Shown: positions 48,869-59,117 of the stretch, in pieces | How the letters are laid out: every line of letters starts with the position of its first letter | Numbering within the stretch: the first letter of the stretch is position 1 | NCBI GenBank assembly: GCA_028691845.1 | Contig: JAQUYL010000004.1 | Coordinates: forward strand, 90,982 to 154,981 | DNA: 64,000 nt | Reading direction: 5' to 3' | Source: Opitutaceae bacterium | GTDB taxonomy: Bacteria; Verrucomicrobiota; Verrucomicrobiia; Opitutales; Opitutaceae | The notes under the pieces: generated by a model | Seen by the model: only the letters and a program-made list of their open reading frames with translations | Told to the model about the DNA's origin: nothing | The model's database searches: none | Position numbers and translations under genes: made by a program

Positions 48869-49174
48869 TTACCAGGATGATTTGGTGACGCCGGGGATCT
48901 TGCCGGAGAGCGCGAGTTCGCGCAGCGTGATGCGGGAGATGCCGTACTTGCGGTTGTATCCGCGCGGGCGCCCGCTGAGGGAGCAACGGTTGCGGATGCG
49001 CACCTTGGAGGAATTGCGCGGAAGCTTGGCCAGCTTCTTCTGCACGGCGAAAAACTCCTGATCCGTGGTGTTCGGATTGAGGAGCAGGGCCTTCAATTCG
49101 GCCCGTTTGGCGGCAAACTTCACGGAAAGCCGTTGGCGCTTCTTATTGCGTTCGATGGCAGAGGTCTTGGGCAT
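48869..49174 (-). CDS. rpsN: 30S ribosomal protein S14 (zinc-free form)
   Basis: 101 residues. The long form without CxxC zinc ligands: [67 protein letters not shown]. It binds the 3' domain of 16S rRNA. It lies between rplE and rpsH. Confidence 0.98.
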   Translation of the reverse strand: MPKTSAIERNKKRQRLSVKFAAKRAELKALLLNPNTTDQEFFAVQKKLAKLPRNSSKVRIRNRCSLSGRPRGYNRKYGISRITLRELALSGKIPGVTKSSW

Positions 49175-49188
49175 GGCGAATGGATATG

Positions 49189-49773
49189 TTAGGCGGCGGG
49201 AGTGGCGGCGTGCTTGGCACCCGACGCCTCGACGCGACGGAAAGGCATGCCGAGGAGCTTCAGCAGTTCGCGGGCTTCCTCGTCCGTCCCGGCCGACGTC
49301 ACGAGAGTGATATCGAGACCGATGTGCTGCTTGGTGTGTTCAACGTTGATCTCGGGAAAGATTGAGTGGTCGGTGATGCCAATGGTGTAGTTGCCCTGGC
49401 CGTCGAGCTTGTTCGGCACGCCGCGGAAGTCCCGGATGGTGGGCAGGGCGACCGCCAGCAAGCGCAGCAAAAAATCCCACATGCGGTCGCTGCGCAGGGT
49501 GACATGCGCGCCGACGAACTGGCCCTGCTTCAACTTGAAGTTGGCGATGGCTTTTTTCGATTTGGCGAGCACGGCCTTCTGGCCGGCAATCGCGCTGATG
49601 TCGCGCTGCGCATCGGCAATGACGTTTTTGTCGGCCTCGGAGCTAATGCCCGTGTTGAGGACGATCTTCATGAGCCGGGGGACCTCATGCTTGTTCTTGT
49701 AGCCCCGAGAGGCCATCAAGGCGGGCACGACCGTCTCGACGTAGTGTTTCTTTAGTGGCGGGAGTTTTCTCAT
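49189..49773 (-). CDS. rplE: 50S ribosomal protein L5
   Basis: 194 residues: [54 protein letters not shown], and [12 protein letters not shown]. It binds 5S rRNA and contacts the small subunit. A C-terminal AlaSer/Lys tail of about 15 residues follows the usual end. Confidence 0.98.
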   Translation of the reverse strand: MRKLPPLKKHYVETVVPALMASRGYKNKHEVPRLMKIVLNTGISSEADKNVIADAQRDISAIAGQKAVLAKSKKAIANFKLKQGQFVGAHVTLRSDRMWDFLLRLLAVALPTIRDFRGVPNKLDGQGNYTIGITDHSIFPEINVEHTKQHIGLDITLVTSAGTDEEARELLKLLGMPFRRVEASGAKHAATPAA

Positions 49774-49813
49774 GGGTGTCTACCGGGTTTCCAAGCCGGC
49801 AAAAAAGAGTGCT

Positions 49814-50092
49814 TCAGCTTTTGGCAACCGTCGCGGGTTTCTTGGCGCGCTTGGATTGCTCGTAGCGTGAAAGAAGCATCAGGTTCGAGACATGGACCGA
49901 GCCTTCGCGCTCGGCGATGGTGCCTTGCGGATGTTCCTGCGACTTCTTGAGATGGCGTTTGATCATGGCGACGCCCTCGACCACGGCGCGCTGCTTGGTG
50001 GCGAGCACCTGCAGGATCTTGCCCTGCTTGCCCTTGTGGGCGCCGCTGATGACGACGACAGTATCGCCGCGTTTGACGTGAAATTTTTGCAT
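49814..50092 (-). CDS. rplX: 50S ribosomal protein L24
   Basis: 92 residues. KOW domain: KFHVKRGDTVVVISGAHKGKQGKILQVL, then VVEGVAMIKRHLKKS and SNLMLLS. It initiates large-subunit assembly. It starts 1 base after rplN ends. Confidence 0.97.
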   Translation of the reverse strand: MQKFHVKRGDTVVVISGAHKGKQGKILQVLATKQRAVVEGVAMIKRHLKKSQEHPQGTIAEREGSVHVSNLMLLSRYEQSKRAKKPATVAKS

Positions 50093-50093
50093 G

Positions 50094-50459
50094 TTAGAGG
50101 ACCTCCGGAGCGAGCGAGATGATCTTCATGTAATTTTTCGCGCGCAACTCGCGGGCCACCGGGCCGAAGATGCGTGTGCCGACCGGATTGCCGTCGGCGT
50201 CGATGATGACAATGGCATTGCTGTCGAAGCGGAGATAGCTGCCGTCGGTGCGGTGGATCGGCGCCCGGGTGCGGACGACGACCGCCTTGACAACCTCGCC
50301 TTTCTTCACGGTGGCGCCGGTGCTCGACTCCTTGATGTTGACGGTGATGATGTCGCCAATATGGGCGTATCGGGTATTCTGCCCCTTGCGGCCGATCATG
50401 GACGCCTTGCGGGCGCCGGTGTTGTCGGCGACATCGAGAATGGAACGCATCTGAATCAT
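50094..50459 (-). CDS. rplN: 50S ribosomal protein L14
   Basis: 121 residues: [74 protein letters not shown]. Near-universal length and order between rpsQ and rplX. Confidence 0.99.
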   Translation of the reverse strand: MIQMRSILDVADNTGARKASMIGRKGQNTRYAHIGDIITVNIKESSTGATVKKGEVVKAVVVRTRAPIHRTDGSYLRFDSNAIVIIDADGNPVGTRIFGPVARELRAKNYMKIISLAPEVL

Positions 50460-50487
50460 GACGGGCCTCCTGGAGAGTGGCTGGGGG

Positions 50488-50853
50488 TTAGGCTTTGGTG
50501 GGCTCGGTGACGGGGGCGCCCGCAGCGGGCGCAGTCGTCTTGGTCGGGACTTGCTCGGCCACGTCGACCTCGGAGAGGGCCGCGGCGACGGTGACGGCGT
50601 GCTCGGTCACCCTGACCACACGCCAGCGCTTGAGCCGGCTCAGGGGGCGGGTTTCCATGACCTCGACCTTGTCGCCGATCTTGGCCTCGTTCTTTTCGTC
50701 GTGGGCATGCAACACCGTCTTGCGCTTGATGACCTTGTGGTAGCGCGAGTGCGGCGTCTGATAGGGGACGATGACCTTCACGGACTTATCGCCAATGCGG
50801 GAAGTGACGATGCCGATGACGGTCTTGCGCGTGTTACGTAGTGAAGTGGACAT
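50488..50853 (-). CDS. rpsQ: 30S ribosomal protein S17
   Basis: 121 residues from ATG 50853 (the frame is open to 50928 but that overlaps rpmC). Core: [71 protein letters not shown] tail of about 35 residues, Ala/Thr/Pro-rich, extends past the normal 85-residue protein. Confidence 0.97.
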   Translation of the reverse strand: MSTSLRNTRKTVIGIVTSRIGDKSVKVIVPYQTPHSRYHKVIKRKTVLHAHDEKNEAKIGDKVEVMETRPLSRLKRWRVVRVTEHAVTVAAALSEVDVAEQVPTKTTAPAAGAPVTEPTKA

Positions 50854-50884
50854 GGTGATGGTCGGTTGTGCGCCTTGAATTGTT

Positions 50885-51076
50885 TCAGGCGGCCGGCTTT
50901 TCCCTAAAAATGGTTTCGAGGCGGGCAATATCCTTGCGGAGGACGCGGATCATATGCGGTTTTTCCACCTGACCGGTGTGTTTTTTGAGCCGGAGCTGGA
51001 GCAGCTCGGCACGAAGTTCGCGGAGCTTGGTCTTGATTTCGGCGGGAGTGAGTACGCGGATTTCCTTGGAAGTCAT
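50885..51076 (-). CDS. rpmC: 50S ribosomal protein L29
   Basis: 63 residues: [49 protein letters not shown], the helical hairpin of L29. It lies at the nascent-chain exit next to L23, between rplP and rpsQ. Normal length. Confidence 0.97.
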   Translation of the reverse strand: MTSKEIRVLTPAEIKTKLRELRAELLQLRLKKHTGQVEKPHMIRVLRKDIARLETIFREKPAA

Positions 51077-51096
51077 GGCGGGCGGTCTCCTGTGGG

Positions 51097-51516
51097 TTAG
51101 ACGACAGTGCCTTCGCGCACGATGAAGCGGCAGTGAAACGGCAGCTTTGAATCGGCCAGGCGGAAGGCCTCCCTGGCGATGGCCACCGGCACGCCGGCGA
51201 GCTCGAAGAGCACGAGGCCGGGCTTGATTTGAGCAACGTAATACTCAACCGGGCCCTTGCCTTGGCCCTGGCGGACTTCGGCGGGTTTTTTTGTGATGGG
51301 CTTGTGCGGGAAAACGCGAATCCAGAGCTTTCCCTTGCGCTTCAAATGGCGGGAAATGACGATACGCGCAGCCTCGATCTGCTGGCCGGTCATGGGGCCG
51401 CGGGTGAGGGACTGGAGGCCGAATTCGCCGAAGGCCAGGGAGTGGCCGCGTTTGGCGTTGCCGGAGCGGGAGCCTTTCTGCGATTTGCGATATTTGGTGC
51501 GGGCGGGAGAGAGCAT
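51097..51516 (-). CDS. rplP: 50S ribosomal protein L16
   Basis: 139 residues: [72 protein letters not shown] and [25 protein letters not shown]. It helps position the A-site tRNA. Normal length; it leads rpmC by 20 bases. Confidence 0.98.
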   Translation of the reverse strand: MLSPARTKYRKSQKGSRSGNAKRGHSLAFGEFGLQSLTRGPMTGQQIEAARIVISRHLKRKGKLWIRVFPHKPITKKPAEVRQGQGKGPVEYYVAQIKPGLVLFELAGVPVAIAREAFRLADSKLPFHCRFIVREGTVV

Positions 51517-51563
51517 GGCGGGCGATGGACGATGGGCTTGAAGCTCTGAGCTTTAAGCAAATT

Positions 51564-52193
51564 TCAGTTCGATTCCTCTTTTTTGCAGATCCAGCATTTT
51601 ATGCCGATCTTGCCATAAAGAGTGCGTGCTTCGGCAAAGCCGTAGTCGATGTTCTCGCGGAGGGTGTGAAGAGGGATGCTTCCCTGACGCTGCCATTCGC
51701 GGCGGGCGATATCGGTGCCGCCCAAGCGTCCGGAACACTGGACCTTGATGCCGTCGACGCCGAGGCTCATGGCCATCTGCACGGCCTTCTTCATGGCCCG
51801 GCGGAAGGCGATGCGGCGTTCCAGCTGCAGCGCGACATTCTCCGCGACCAACTGCGCCTCGATCTCGGGTTTCTTGATCTCCTGGATGTCGAGGAGGATC
51901 TCCTTGCCCGTGAGTTTGGCGAGCTGCGCCTTCATATTCTCCACTTCCTGGCCTTTCTTGCCGATGACGACGCCCGGCCGGGCGGTGAAGATTTTGACGC
52001 GCACGCGATTGCCGGCACGCTCGATGAAGATGCGCGGCACCGCGGCCTGCTTCAGCTTGCTGAGAAGGCTGTCACGGATGACTTGGTCCTCGTGGAGGAG
52101 TTTGGCAAAATCCTTCTTGTGCGCGAACCAGCGGGACTGCCAGTTGCGGCGGACCGCGAGACGGAAACCAACGGGATGTGTTTTCTGGCCCAT
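51564..52193 (-). CDS. rpsC: 30S ribosomal protein S3
   Basis: 209 residues: [24 protein letters not shown], a KH domain with [21 protein letters not shown], and the C-terminal [42 protein letters not shown]. It forms part of the mRNA entry site. The C-terminus ends in KKEESN without the longer tail of some S3 proteins. Confidence 0.98.
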   Translation of the reverse strand: MGQKTHPVGFRLAVRRNWQSRWFAHKKDFAKLLHEDQVIRDSLLSKLKQAAVPRIFIERAGNRVRVKIFTARPGVVIGKKGQEVENMKAQLAKLTGKEILLDIQEIKKPEIEAQLVAENVALQLERRIAFRRAMKKAVQMAMSLGVDGIKVQCSGRLGGTDIARREWQRQGSIPLHTLRENIDYGFAEARTLYGKIGIKCWICKKEESN

Positions 52194-52201
52194 GGGGAAA
52201 A

Positions 52202-52543
52202 TCAGTTCGAGTTGCCGTCCGACAGGACGATACGGATATGCGACATCTTCTTGCGCCGGGGGCTGGCGGAGCCGCGGGCACCGGCCTTGAAGCGCTTGAG
52301 CACCGGGCCGTTTTCGATGAGCGCCTTCAGCACGACCAGGTTGTCGGCAGAAAGGTTCTTGTTGTTTTCCGCGTTGGCGACGGCGCTTTTTAAGGTCTTG
52401 GCGATGAGGCGCGCGGATTTGCGCGGGATAAGCGTGACGAGGCCGAGGGCTTCGGCCACGCGGCGGCCCTGAATCTGGCGAGCGACTTCGCGCATCTTCT
52501 TGGGCGACATGCGCGCGTAGCGGGTGAGAGCTTGAATTTCCAT
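52202..52543 (-). CDS. rplV: 50S ribosomal protein L22
   Basis: 113 residues: [44 protein letters not shown] and the C-terminal [25 protein letters not shown]. Its loop lines the exit tunnel. It lies between rpsS and rpsC. Confidence 0.97.
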   Translation of the reverse strand: MEIQALTRYARMSPKKMREVARQIQGRRVAEALGLVTLIPRKSARLIAKTLKSAVANAENNKNLSADNLVVLKALIENGPVLKRFKAGARGSASPRRKKMSHIRIVLSDGNSN

Positions 52544-52571
52544 ATACGTCGGGCGGTTGGGCGGCGGGGCC

Positions 52572-52847
52572 TCAGATCTCCTTGCGGGTCATGCCGCCGT
52601 GCGCCTTGAAAATGCGCGTCGGAGCGAACTCGCCGAGTTTGTGGCCGACCATGTTTTCCGTCACATAGACGGGAACGTGGGCTTTGCCATTGTGGACGTT
52701 GAAGGTGTGGCCGACAAAGTCGGGGGTGATCGTCGAGCGGCGCGACCAGGTCTGGATGGGCTTGCGCGCACCGGCTTTGCTCGCCTCCTGGACTTTCTCC
52801 AGCAGGTGATAATCGACAAAGAAGCCTTTTTTGATGGAACGAGCCAT
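52572..52847 (-). CDS. rpsS: 30S ribosomal protein S19
   Basis: 91 residues: [65 protein letters not shown]. It binds the 3' end domain of 16S rRNA with S13. Normal length. Confidence 0.98.
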   Translation of the reverse strand: MARSIKKGFFVDYHLLEKVQEASKAGARKPIQTWSRRSTITPDFVGHTFNVHNGKAHVPVYVTENMVGHKLGEFAPTRIFKAHGGMTRKEI

Positions 52848-52864
52848 GGCGGGTCAGGTAAGGG

Positions 52865-53731
52865 TTATTTCTTGCCGCGCGGCGGGCGGCCGTTGTGGCG
52901 GACCAGAATGAGGGAGTTGGAGGGCTTGAAGCGACGGCGCGTCGGGAATCCCTTGGCGAGCTGGCCCCAGGGAGACATGAGCTGCTGGCGGCCGCCACCA
53001 CCCTTGGATTTGCCCTGACCGCCACCGTTGGGGTGGTCGATCGGGTTCATCGTCATACCGCGCTGGCGCGGCCGGCGACCCAGCCACCTGTTGCGACCGG
53101 CCTTGCCGAGCGAACGATTGCCGTGCTCGGCATTACCAACCTCGCCGATGGTCGCACGGCACAACGCATTCACCAGGCGGATCTCTCCGGAAGCCAGCTT
53201 GAGCTGGGCGTTGCCATTCTCCACGCTCACCAATTCGAGGCTGACGCCGGCCGAGCGGGCCAACTGAGCTCCGCGTCCTGGAATGAGCTCGACCGCATGC
53301 ACCTTGGTGGCCGGAGGAATGACGGCCAGGGGGAAGACATTGCCAGGGCGGAAGTCGTTGGATTCGGTCTTGTTCGCAGAATAGATGGTGTCGCCCACAT
53401 TCAGGCCCAGAGGGGCCAGGATGTAGCTCTTCGTGCCATCGGCATAGGCGATGAGGGCGATCGAAGCGGTCCGGTTGGGATCGTACTCGATCGCCTGCAC
53501 CCTGGCGGGCATGTCCAGCTTGGCCCGCTTGAAATCAATGAGGCGGTAGAGTTTTTTGTGGCCGCCGCCGCGACGGCGGGATGTGAGCCGGCCGTAGCAA
53601 TTGCGACCGCCGGTCTTGTGCTTGTGTTCAACCAGACCCCGTTCGGGGCGCTTGTCAGCAAGGTTATCCGGACGGTTCAGCATCGTGAACCGGAGGGTCT
53701 TGGTGACGGGACGGAAAGATTTGAGTGGCAT
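52865..53731 (-). CDS. rplB: 50S ribosomal protein L2
   Basis: 288 residues: TGGRNCYGRLTSRRRGGGHKKLYRLIDFKRAKLDMPARVQAIEYDPNRTASIALI, RGAQLARSAGVSLELVSVENG, CRATIGEVGNAEH and the C-terminal active-centre loop. The usual DHPHGGGEG loop reads DHPNGGGQG: the first His (equivalent to E. coli H229) is kept, the second is Asn. L2 is needed for subunit joining and peptidyl transfer. Confidence 0.98.
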   Translation of the reverse strand: MPLKSFRPVTKTLRFTMLNRPDNLADKRPERGLVEHKHKTGGRNCYGRLTSRRRGGGHKKLYRLIDFKRAKLDMPARVQAIEYDPNRTASIALIAYADGTKSYILAPLGLNVGDTIYSANKTESNDFRPGNVFPLAVIPPATKVHAVELIPGRGAQLARSAGVSLELVSVENGNAQLKLASGEIRLVNALCRATIGEVGNAEHGNRSLGKAGRNRWLGRRPRQRGMTMNPIDHPNGGGQGKSKGGGGRQQLMSPWGQLAKGFPTRRRFKPSNSLILVRHNGRPPRGKK

Positions 53732-53751
53732 GGCGTGTTTCTCCGGTGGCG

Positions 53752-54036
53752 TCAGATGAGCTCGATCTTATCACCCTGCTTGAGGGTGACGATCGCCCGC
53801 TTCGAATCGGAAGCCTGGACGGGCTGTCCGCGACGGGTCTTCTTCATCTTGCCCCTGACGTTGTAGGTGTTCACCCGCGTGACCGTGACATTGAAGGCCT
53901 GTTCGACGGCTTCCCGTACGGTGTGTTTGTTCGCGGACGGATATACCTCGAAGGTGTATTGGCCGTAGTTGGCGGAGTGCTTGTTCGACTTCTCCGTCAG
54001 CCGCATGTTTTTCAGTACTTTGTCGGGGCTAATCAT
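53752..54036 (-). CDS. rplW: 50S ribosomal protein L23
   Basis: 94 residues: VLKNMRLTEKSNKHSANYGQYTFEVYPSANKHTVREAVEQAFNVTVTRVNTYNVRGK, the L23 fold that docks trigger factor and SRP at the tunnel exit. The start overlaps the rplD stop by 4 bases, implying coupled translation. Confidence 0.97.
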   Translation of the reverse strand: MISPDKVLKNMRLTEKSNKHSANYGQYTFEVYPSANKHTVREAVEQAFNVTVTRVNTYNVRGKMKKTRRGQPVQASDSKRAIVTLKQGDKIELI

Positions 54037-54665
54037 GATTGACCTCCCTGGGCGCGGGCGAGGATTTGCTCGAGGGCCTTGGTGGAAACGACAATCCTCC
54101 GATACTGGCAGAGATCGAGGGTGTTGAGCTTCGCGGCCTCCTGAAGGGTGACCCGCTTGAGATTGCTCGCGGCCCGGGCGGCCTCCGCGGTGAAGGGTGC
54201 ATCGACGATGAGCACAGTGCCCTTCGGTGCGATGCGGTTGATCACCTGGTTAATTACCTTGGTCTTTGCCGGCTTGGTTTCGAACGCCTCGATGACATCG
54301 AGATCGCCGGCAGTCGCACGATCGAAGAGGGCGCGGCTGAAGGCGAGCGCCTTCACCTTGGCGTTGATTTTCTTGGAATAGTCGCGCGGTTTCGGGCCAA
54401 ACACGACACCACCCCCACCCCAGAGTGGAGAGCGGATGGAGCCGGCACGGGCACGACCGGTGCCCTTCTGGCGCCATGGTTTCTTGCCTCCGCCGCGGAC
54501 TTCGCCACGGGTCTTGGTGGAGTGCGTGCCGAGGCGGGCGTTGGCTTTGTGCGCCACGACGACCTCCTTGACGGCCTGCAGGCCTTTGTCGCCTTCAAAG
54601 ACAGGCAGGTTGAAATCCTGCTCAGCGCTTTGGGTGGCGTCGGGAGTATATACTTTAAGCTTCAT
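54033..54665 (-). CDS. rplD: 50S ribosomal protein L4
   Basis: 210 residues: NARLGTHSTKTRGEVRGGGKKPWRQKGTGRARAGSIRSPLWGGGGVVFGPKPRDYSKKINAKVKALAFSRAL, the tunnel-lining loop of L4. In E. coli L4 also represses the S10 operon. Between rplC and rplW. Confidence 0.98.
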   Translation of the reverse strand: MKLKVYTPDATQSAEQDFNLPVFEGDKGLQAVKEVVVAHKANARLGTHSTKTRGEVRGGGKKPWRQKGTGRARAGSIRSPLWGGGGVVFGPKPRDYSKKINAKVKALAFSRALFDRATAGDLDVIEAFETKPAKTKVINQVINRIAPKGTVLIVDAPFTAEAARAASNLKRVTLQEAAKLNTLDLCQYRRIVVSTKALEQILARAQGGQS

Positions 54666-54686
54666 GTCGGTGCAGTCTCCCTGGGC

Positions 54687-55328
54687 TTAGGCTTTCTTCG
54701 CCTTCTTGGCGGAACGGATGATGACGGCATCGCCGTTGGCGCCAGGAATGGCCCCCCGGACGAGAAGCAGGTTCTGCTCGGCGATGATCTTGACGATGCG
54801 CAGATTTTGCATCGTGCAACGGTTGCTGCCCATGTGGCCGGGCATGGGCTGATTCTTAAAGGTGCGTCCGGGGGTCTGGCGCATGCCGATGGCCCCGATG
54901 CGGCGATGGAACATCGAACCGTGGGCGGCCGGTCCACCCTGGGCATGGTGCAGTTTCACCACGCCTTGGAAGCCCTTGCCCTTGCTGACGCCCAGGACGT
55001 CGACCAACTGGCCTTCCTTGAAGATCGTGACATTGATGGTCTCTCCGGCCTTGAGGGAGGGCTTCTCGGCGAGGCGAACCTCGCTGAGTTGGCGGGGCGC
55101 GCCGTTGAGGCCGGCTTTCCGGGCATGGCTGGCCGCCGCCTTGGATGTGCGGGCGGCTTTTTTCTGCCCAAAGCCGAGCTGGACGGCGTTGTACCCGTCG
55201 GTCTCGACGGTTTTGACTTGGACGACCGGACAAGGGCCGGCTTCGACCACGGTGACGGGGATCAGACAGTTGGCACTGTCGTAGACCTGCGTCATCCCGA
55301 TTTTTTTGCCTAAAAGTGTTGCGATCAT
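54687..55328 (-). CDS. rplC: 50S ribosomal protein L3
   Basis: 213 residues: LLGKKIGMTQVYDSANCLIPVTVVEAGPC at the start, GKGFQGVVKLHHAQGGPAAHGS and the GQTPGRTFKNQPMPGHMGSNRCTMQNL core loop close to the peptidyl-transferase centre. Normal length. A 96-base gap with a hairpin separates it from rpsJ. Confidence 0.98.
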   Translation of the reverse strand: MIATLLGKKIGMTQVYDSANCLIPVTVVEAGPCPVVQVKTVETDGYNAVQLGFGQKKAARTSKAAASHARKAGLNGAPRQLSEVRLAEKPSLKAGETINVTIFKEGQLVDVLGVSKGKGFQGVVKLHHAQGGPAAHGSMFHRRIGAIGMRQTPGRTFKNQPMPGHMGSNRCTMQNLRIVKIIAEQNLLLVRGAIPGANGDAVIIRSAKKAKKA

Positions 55329-55374
55329 AGGCTAAGCGGTAGGTGGAAGTGGTTCCGTTTGGTTTAGACCTACA

Positions 55375-55412
55375 TTAGCAAGACCGGCTTGGTATCGCCG
55401 GTGGACTGCTAA
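55375..55412. promoter_or_regulatory. Stem-loop between rpsJ and rplC
   Basis: TTAGCA at 55375 pairs with TGCTAA ending 55412, with an inner CCGGC / GCCGG pair around a TTGGTATC loop. The gap is 96 bases, long for this operon, and AT-rich on the minus-strand side near rpsJ. It could be a leader for L4-type control or a processing site placed after rpsJ. No T-run follows on the minus strand. Confidence 0.5.
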
Positions 55413-55424
55413 TAATGGTTAAAG

Positions 55425-55733
55425 TTAAACGTTGATGGTAATGTCTACTCCGGAGGGAAGGTTTAGTTTTTTGAGTTCGTCGACCGTTTGCGCCGTGGGT
55501 TCGAGGATGTCGATGAGTCGCTTGTGCGTGCGCGACTCGAACTGTTCCATGGATTTCTTGTCCACGTGCGGCGAGCGGTTGACGGAAAGTTTTTCGATGC
55601 GGGTGGGCATCGGGATCGGGCCCGAGACGCGCGCACCGGAGCGCTTGGCGGTCTCGACGATTTCCAGGGCGGACTGATCGATGACCCGATAGTCGTAGCC
55701 TTGAAGTCTGATGCGAATGCGTTGGCCTTTCAT
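55425..55733 (-). CDS. rpsJ: 30S ribosomal protein S10
   Basis: 102 residues: [73 protein letters not shown]. Also the NusE elongation partner. It follows fusA by 40 bases; tuf, often between fusA and rpsJ, is not there. Confidence 0.98.
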   Translation of the reverse strand: MKGQRIRIRLQGYDYRVIDQSALEIVETAKRSGARVSGPIPMPTRIEKLSVNRSPHVDKKSMEQFESRTHKRLIDILEPTAQTVDELKKLNLPSGVDITINV

Positions 55734-55773
55734 ATAAAGAACGAAAGAACGTTTAGATGGTTAATGAAGAGAG

Positions 55774-57957
55774 TTAAGTGCGGGCCGGAGCCTTGGTGGA
55801 GGTCTCCACGATCTTGGTCAGGAGCGAAGCCGGCACCTGGGCAAAATGCGAGGGTTCCATCGAATACGAGGCGCGGCCTTTCGAGAGAGATCGGATGTCG
55901 GTGGCGTAGCCAAACATGGTCTCGAGCGGCACCATGGCCGCGATGATGCAGGCGCCTTCGCGACTATCCATGCCCTGGATTTGGCCGCGCCGACGGTTGA
56001 TGTCTCCCATGATGTCACCCTGGAATTCCTCGGGGACCGTGACCTCAACCTTCATGATCGGCTCGAGCAGGATTGGCTTGGCCTTGGTCATCGCCTCCTT
56101 GAAGGCGAAAATGCCGGCCATCTTGAACGCCAGCTCCGACGAATCGACCTCATGGAACGATCCGTCGATGATTCTGCACTTGAAATCGATGACGGGATGC
56201 CCGGCGACGACGCCATTGTTGGCTCCCTCGAGAATACCTTCCGTTGAGGGTTTTATGTATTCCTTCGGGATGACGCCGCCGACGATCTCGTTGATGACCT
56301 CCACGCCCTTGCCCTTTTCGTTGGGCTCGAGCCTGACGACTACGTGGCCGTATTGGCCGCGTCCGCCCGACTGGCGGATGAATTTGCCCACGCCCTCGGC
56401 GGCCTGCGAAATCGTTTCGCGGTAGGCGATCTGCGGCTTGCCCGCATCGGATTCGACCTTGAACTCGCGGACCATGCGATCGCGGATGATCTCCAGGTGC
56501 AGCTCGCCCATGCCGGCGATGATCGTCTGGCCGGTGTCGTGGTTGGTGGAGACCCGGAAGGTGGGATCCTCCGCCATGAGGCGGGCCAGCGCCGTGCCCA
56601 GCTTCTCCTGGTCGACCTTGGACTTCGGCTCGATCGACATCGAGATGACCGGTTCCGGGAAGGTCGGCGGCTCGAGCCGGATGTCGGCGTCCTCATGGCA
56701 CAGCGTGTCGCCCGTGATCACATCCTTGATGCCGACGAGCGCGCAGATGTCACCCGCATAGGCGACATCAATCTCCTCTTTGTCCATCGCGCGCATCAGC
56801 AGCAGGCGCGAAACGCGCTCGCTCCGACGGGTGCGTGGATTGTAGAGGGACTGGCCGCGCAGCAGTTGTCCGGAATATACGCGGCAGAAAACCAGTTTTC
56901 CGACGAAGGGATCGCTCCAGAGCTTGAACGCGAGACCGACTGTCTTGTTCTGGTCGTCGGCCGTGGCGGGCACTTCCTTGCCTTCGGAATCCTGCCCATT
57001 GGTGGGAGGCACGTCGATGGCGGAGGGAAGATAATTGACCACGCAATCGAGCAGGCGCTGGATGCCTTTCTTCTTAAAGGCGGAACCGGGAATCACGCCG
57101 ACAAATTTCAAACCGACTGTGGCCTTGCGGATGCCGACCATCAGTTCGTTCGTCCCAATCTCCTGACCTTCGAGATATTTGTGCGCAATCTCGTCGTCGC
57201 TGTCTGCTACGGCCTCAATCAGTTTTTCGCGGTGCTTCCTGGCCTCAGCCAGCATATCGGCCGGAATATCGGTGATGGCCGGATTCAACCCCAGCGGATC
57301 CGCCGAATCGTCGACGAATTGATAGGCCTTCATCTGCACGAGGTCGACGAGGCCGCTGAAATTTTCCTCGGCACCAATCGGCAGGAACAGCGGATGGGCG
57401 TTCGCGCCGAGTTTTTTGCGCATCTCGTCGACCGCTCGGTAGAAGTTCGCCCCGGTGCGGTCCATCTTGTTCACGAAGGCCAGACGCGGCACCCGGTACT
57501 TGGTGGCCTGCCGCCAGACCGTCTCCGACTGCGGTTGCACGCCGGCGACTGCGCAAAAGACGGCGACTGCGCCATCCAGCACTCGCAACGAGCGCTCCAC
57601 CTCAGCCGTAAAGTCCACGTGCCCTGGGGTGTCGATGACATTGATGCGATGCTTGATCGACTTGAACGGTCCGACCGAGGGGATCCATGCGCACGACACC
57701 GCAGCGGAGGTGATCGTGATGCCACGCTCGCGCTCCTGCTCCATCCAATCGGTGACGGTCGAGCCTTCGTGCACTTCGCCCATCTTGTGGACGGCGCCGG
57801 TGTAGAAAAGGATGCGCTCGGAGGTTGTCGTCTTGCCGGCGTCGATGTGCGCGGCAATGCCGATGTTGCGCGTCCACTCCATCGGGAACGGGCGCTTGGG
57901 CGAATTGGCCGAGGAAAGCTTCGGTTTCTCGGTTACGATCTGGAGATTGATGGCCAT
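55774..57957 (-). CDS. fusA: Elongation factor G
   Basis: 727 residues. The G domain has [12 protein letters not shown] (P-loop, near 35-46), the switch region [21 protein letters not shown] and NKMD. The other domains II-V follow in normal order. It drives ribosomal translocation. About 25 residues precede the usual start (MEWTRNIGI), but the ATG at 57957 lies 5 bases after rpsG and the internal Met is also possible. Confidence 0.98.
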   Translation of the reverse strand: MAINLQIVTEKPKLSSANSPKRPFPMEWTRNIGIAAHIDAGKTTTSERILFYTGAVHKMGEVHEGSTVTDWMEQERERGITITSAAVSCAWIPSVGPFKSIKHRINVIDTPGHVDFTAEVERSLRVLDGAVAVFCAVAGVQPQSETVWRQATKYRVPRLAFVNKMDRTGANFYRAVDEMRKKLGANAHPLFLPIGAEENFSGLVDLVQMKAYQFVDDSADPLGLNPAITDIPADMLAEARKHREKLIEAVADSDDEIAHKYLEGQEIGTNELMVGIRKATVGLKFVGVIPGSAFKKKGIQRLLDCVVNYLPSAIDVPPTNGQDSEGKEVPATADDQNKTVGLAFKLWSDPFVGKLVFCRVYSGQLLRGQSLYNPRTRRSERVSRLLLMRAMDKEEIDVAYAGDICALVGIKDVITGDTLCHEDADIRLEPPTFPEPVISMSIEPKSKVDQEKLGTALARLMAEDPTFRVSTNHDTGQTIIAGMGELHLEIIRDRMVREFKVESDAGKPQIAYRETISQAAEGVGKFIRQSGGRGQYGHVVVRLEPNEKGKGVEVINEIVGGVIPKEYIKPSTEGILEGANNGVVAGHPVIDFKCRIIDGSFHEVDSSELAFKMAGIFAFKEAMTKAKPILLEPIMKVEVTVPEEFQGDIMGDINRRRGQIQGMDSREGACIIAAMVPLETMFGYATDIRSLSKGRASYSMEPSHFAQVPASLLTKIVETSTKAPART

Positions 57958-57962
57958 GGACG

Positions 57963-58436
57963 TTACCAGCGGAGATGGGCGAAGGCGCGATTGGCCTGAG
58001 CCATCTTGTGCATGTCTTCCTTCTTTTTAACGACCGTGCCCGTGTTGTTGTAGGCGTCGATAATCTCGGCCGCGAGGGCCTCGCGGAGGGGTATGCCTTT
58101 GCGGGCATTGGCCGCATCGACGATCCAACGAAACGCGAGGCATTCCTGGCGCTCAAAGCTGATTTCAATCGGCACCTGATAGGTCGCCCCGCCGACCCGG
58201 CGGCTCTTCACCTCGAGCTTCGGGCGGGCGTTTTCCATGGCCCCCATCAACAGGTCGACCGGGTCGCCCTTTTGCAGCTTCTCGCTGACGCGCTCAAAGG
58301 CCCCGTAGACGATGCGCTCGGCCAGGGTTTTCTTGCCGGATTTCATGACGACATTGATCAAATGCGTCACCAACGGGCTGTTGTAACGAATGTCGGGTGG
58401 CGTGGGACGGTGTTCGGCTCTGCGACGGCGAGACAT
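57963..58436 (-). CDS. rpsG: 30S ribosomal protein S7
   Basis: 157 residues: [84 protein letters not shown]. It nucleates the head of the small subunit. Between rpsL and fusA as in the str operon. Confidence 0.98.
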   Translation of the reverse strand: MSRRRRAEHRPTPPDIRYNSPLVTHLINVVMKSGKKTLAERIVYGAFERVSEKLQKGDPVDLLMGAMENARPKLEVKSRRVGGATYQVPIEISFERQECLAFRWIVDAANARKGIPLREALAAEIIDAYNNTGTVVKKKEDMHKMAQANRAFAHLRW

Positions 58437-58466
58437 GGCGAAACGGGAAGGGTTAAGGAACGGGGA

Positions 58467-58850
58467 TTATGCTTTGGCGGCTTTCGGACGCTTGACTCCG
58501 TATTTGGAGCGGCTGCGGCGGCGTTTCTCCACGCCGGTGGCGTCCAGGGTGCCACGAACGATGTGGTAGCGGACACCGGGAAGATCCTTCACACGACCTC
58601 CCCGTACGAGCACGATTGAGTGCTCCTGAAGATTGTGCCCCTCATCGGGAATGTAGGAAATGACTTCTTGCCCGTTCGTGAGGCGCACCTTGGCCACCTT
58701 GCGGATGGCCGAATTCGGCTTCTTGGGCGTACGAGTCATGACTTGCACGCAAACGCCGCGGCGGAAGGGATTGCCCGACAAGGCGGGAGCCTTTGATTTG
58801 GCGCGCACTTTGCGGCGACCTTTTCGCACGAGTTGGTTGATGGTTGGCAT
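58467..58850 (-). CDS. rpsL: 30S ribosomal protein S12
   Basis: 127 residues: [93 protein letters not shown]. The positions tied to streptomycin resistance keep wild-type Lys (TPKKPNSA and RVKDLPG). First gene of the supercluster. Confidence 0.99.
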   Translation of the reverse strand: MPTINQLVRKGRRKVRAKSKAPALSGNPFRRGVCVQVMTRTPKKPNSAIRKVAKVRLTNGQEVISYIPDEGHNLQEHSIVLVRGGRVKDLPGVRYHIVRGTLDATGVEKRRRSRSKYGVKRPKAAKA

Positions 58851-58894
58851 GTGAAGTACTTACTACAGCGGTTGGAAAATTTGGAAAAGACGCC

Positions 58895-58932
58895 GAACCT
58901 ACCGGGGGAGGTGCCCTCGGCAAGCACTTTTT
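58895..58932 (-). promoter_or_regulatory. Candidate str-operon promoter
   Basis: On the minus strand, AAAAAGTGCTTGCC is followed after 16 bases by TAGGTT, about 50 bases before the rpsL start. The -35 (CTTGCC) and -10 (TAGGTT) are only partial matches to the housekeeping sigma consensus, and coordinates are good to a base or two. Confidence 0.35.
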
Positions 58933-59087
58933 CGCGTCAGATGAAAACGCAAAATCCGGAAGGAAACCGGAATCGCGGAAGTTGGCGCCACAGTGGCCTG
59001 GACCACGGGCGGGAATTAATGAGACGGAAGGTCAGAGAAGCATGCCTGGCACGCCAAGTTCAAGGGGAAAATGAAAGAATCTGATCT

Positions 59088-59117
59088 CCCCGGGGATAAA
59101 TCCCTGTTCTCCCCGGG
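59088..59117. repeat. Nested palindrome
   Basis: CCCGGGGA at 59088-59095 and TCCCCGGG at 59110-59117 are perfect inverted arms; an inner GGGA-TAAA-TCCC pairs as well. No T-run follows, so it is not a plain terminator. It lies between the divergent str operon and the polysaccharide locus. Confidence 0.45.

Noticed and set aside
56344..57999. A 551-codon plus-strand frame antisense to fusA
   Set aside because: Shadow of elongation factor G.
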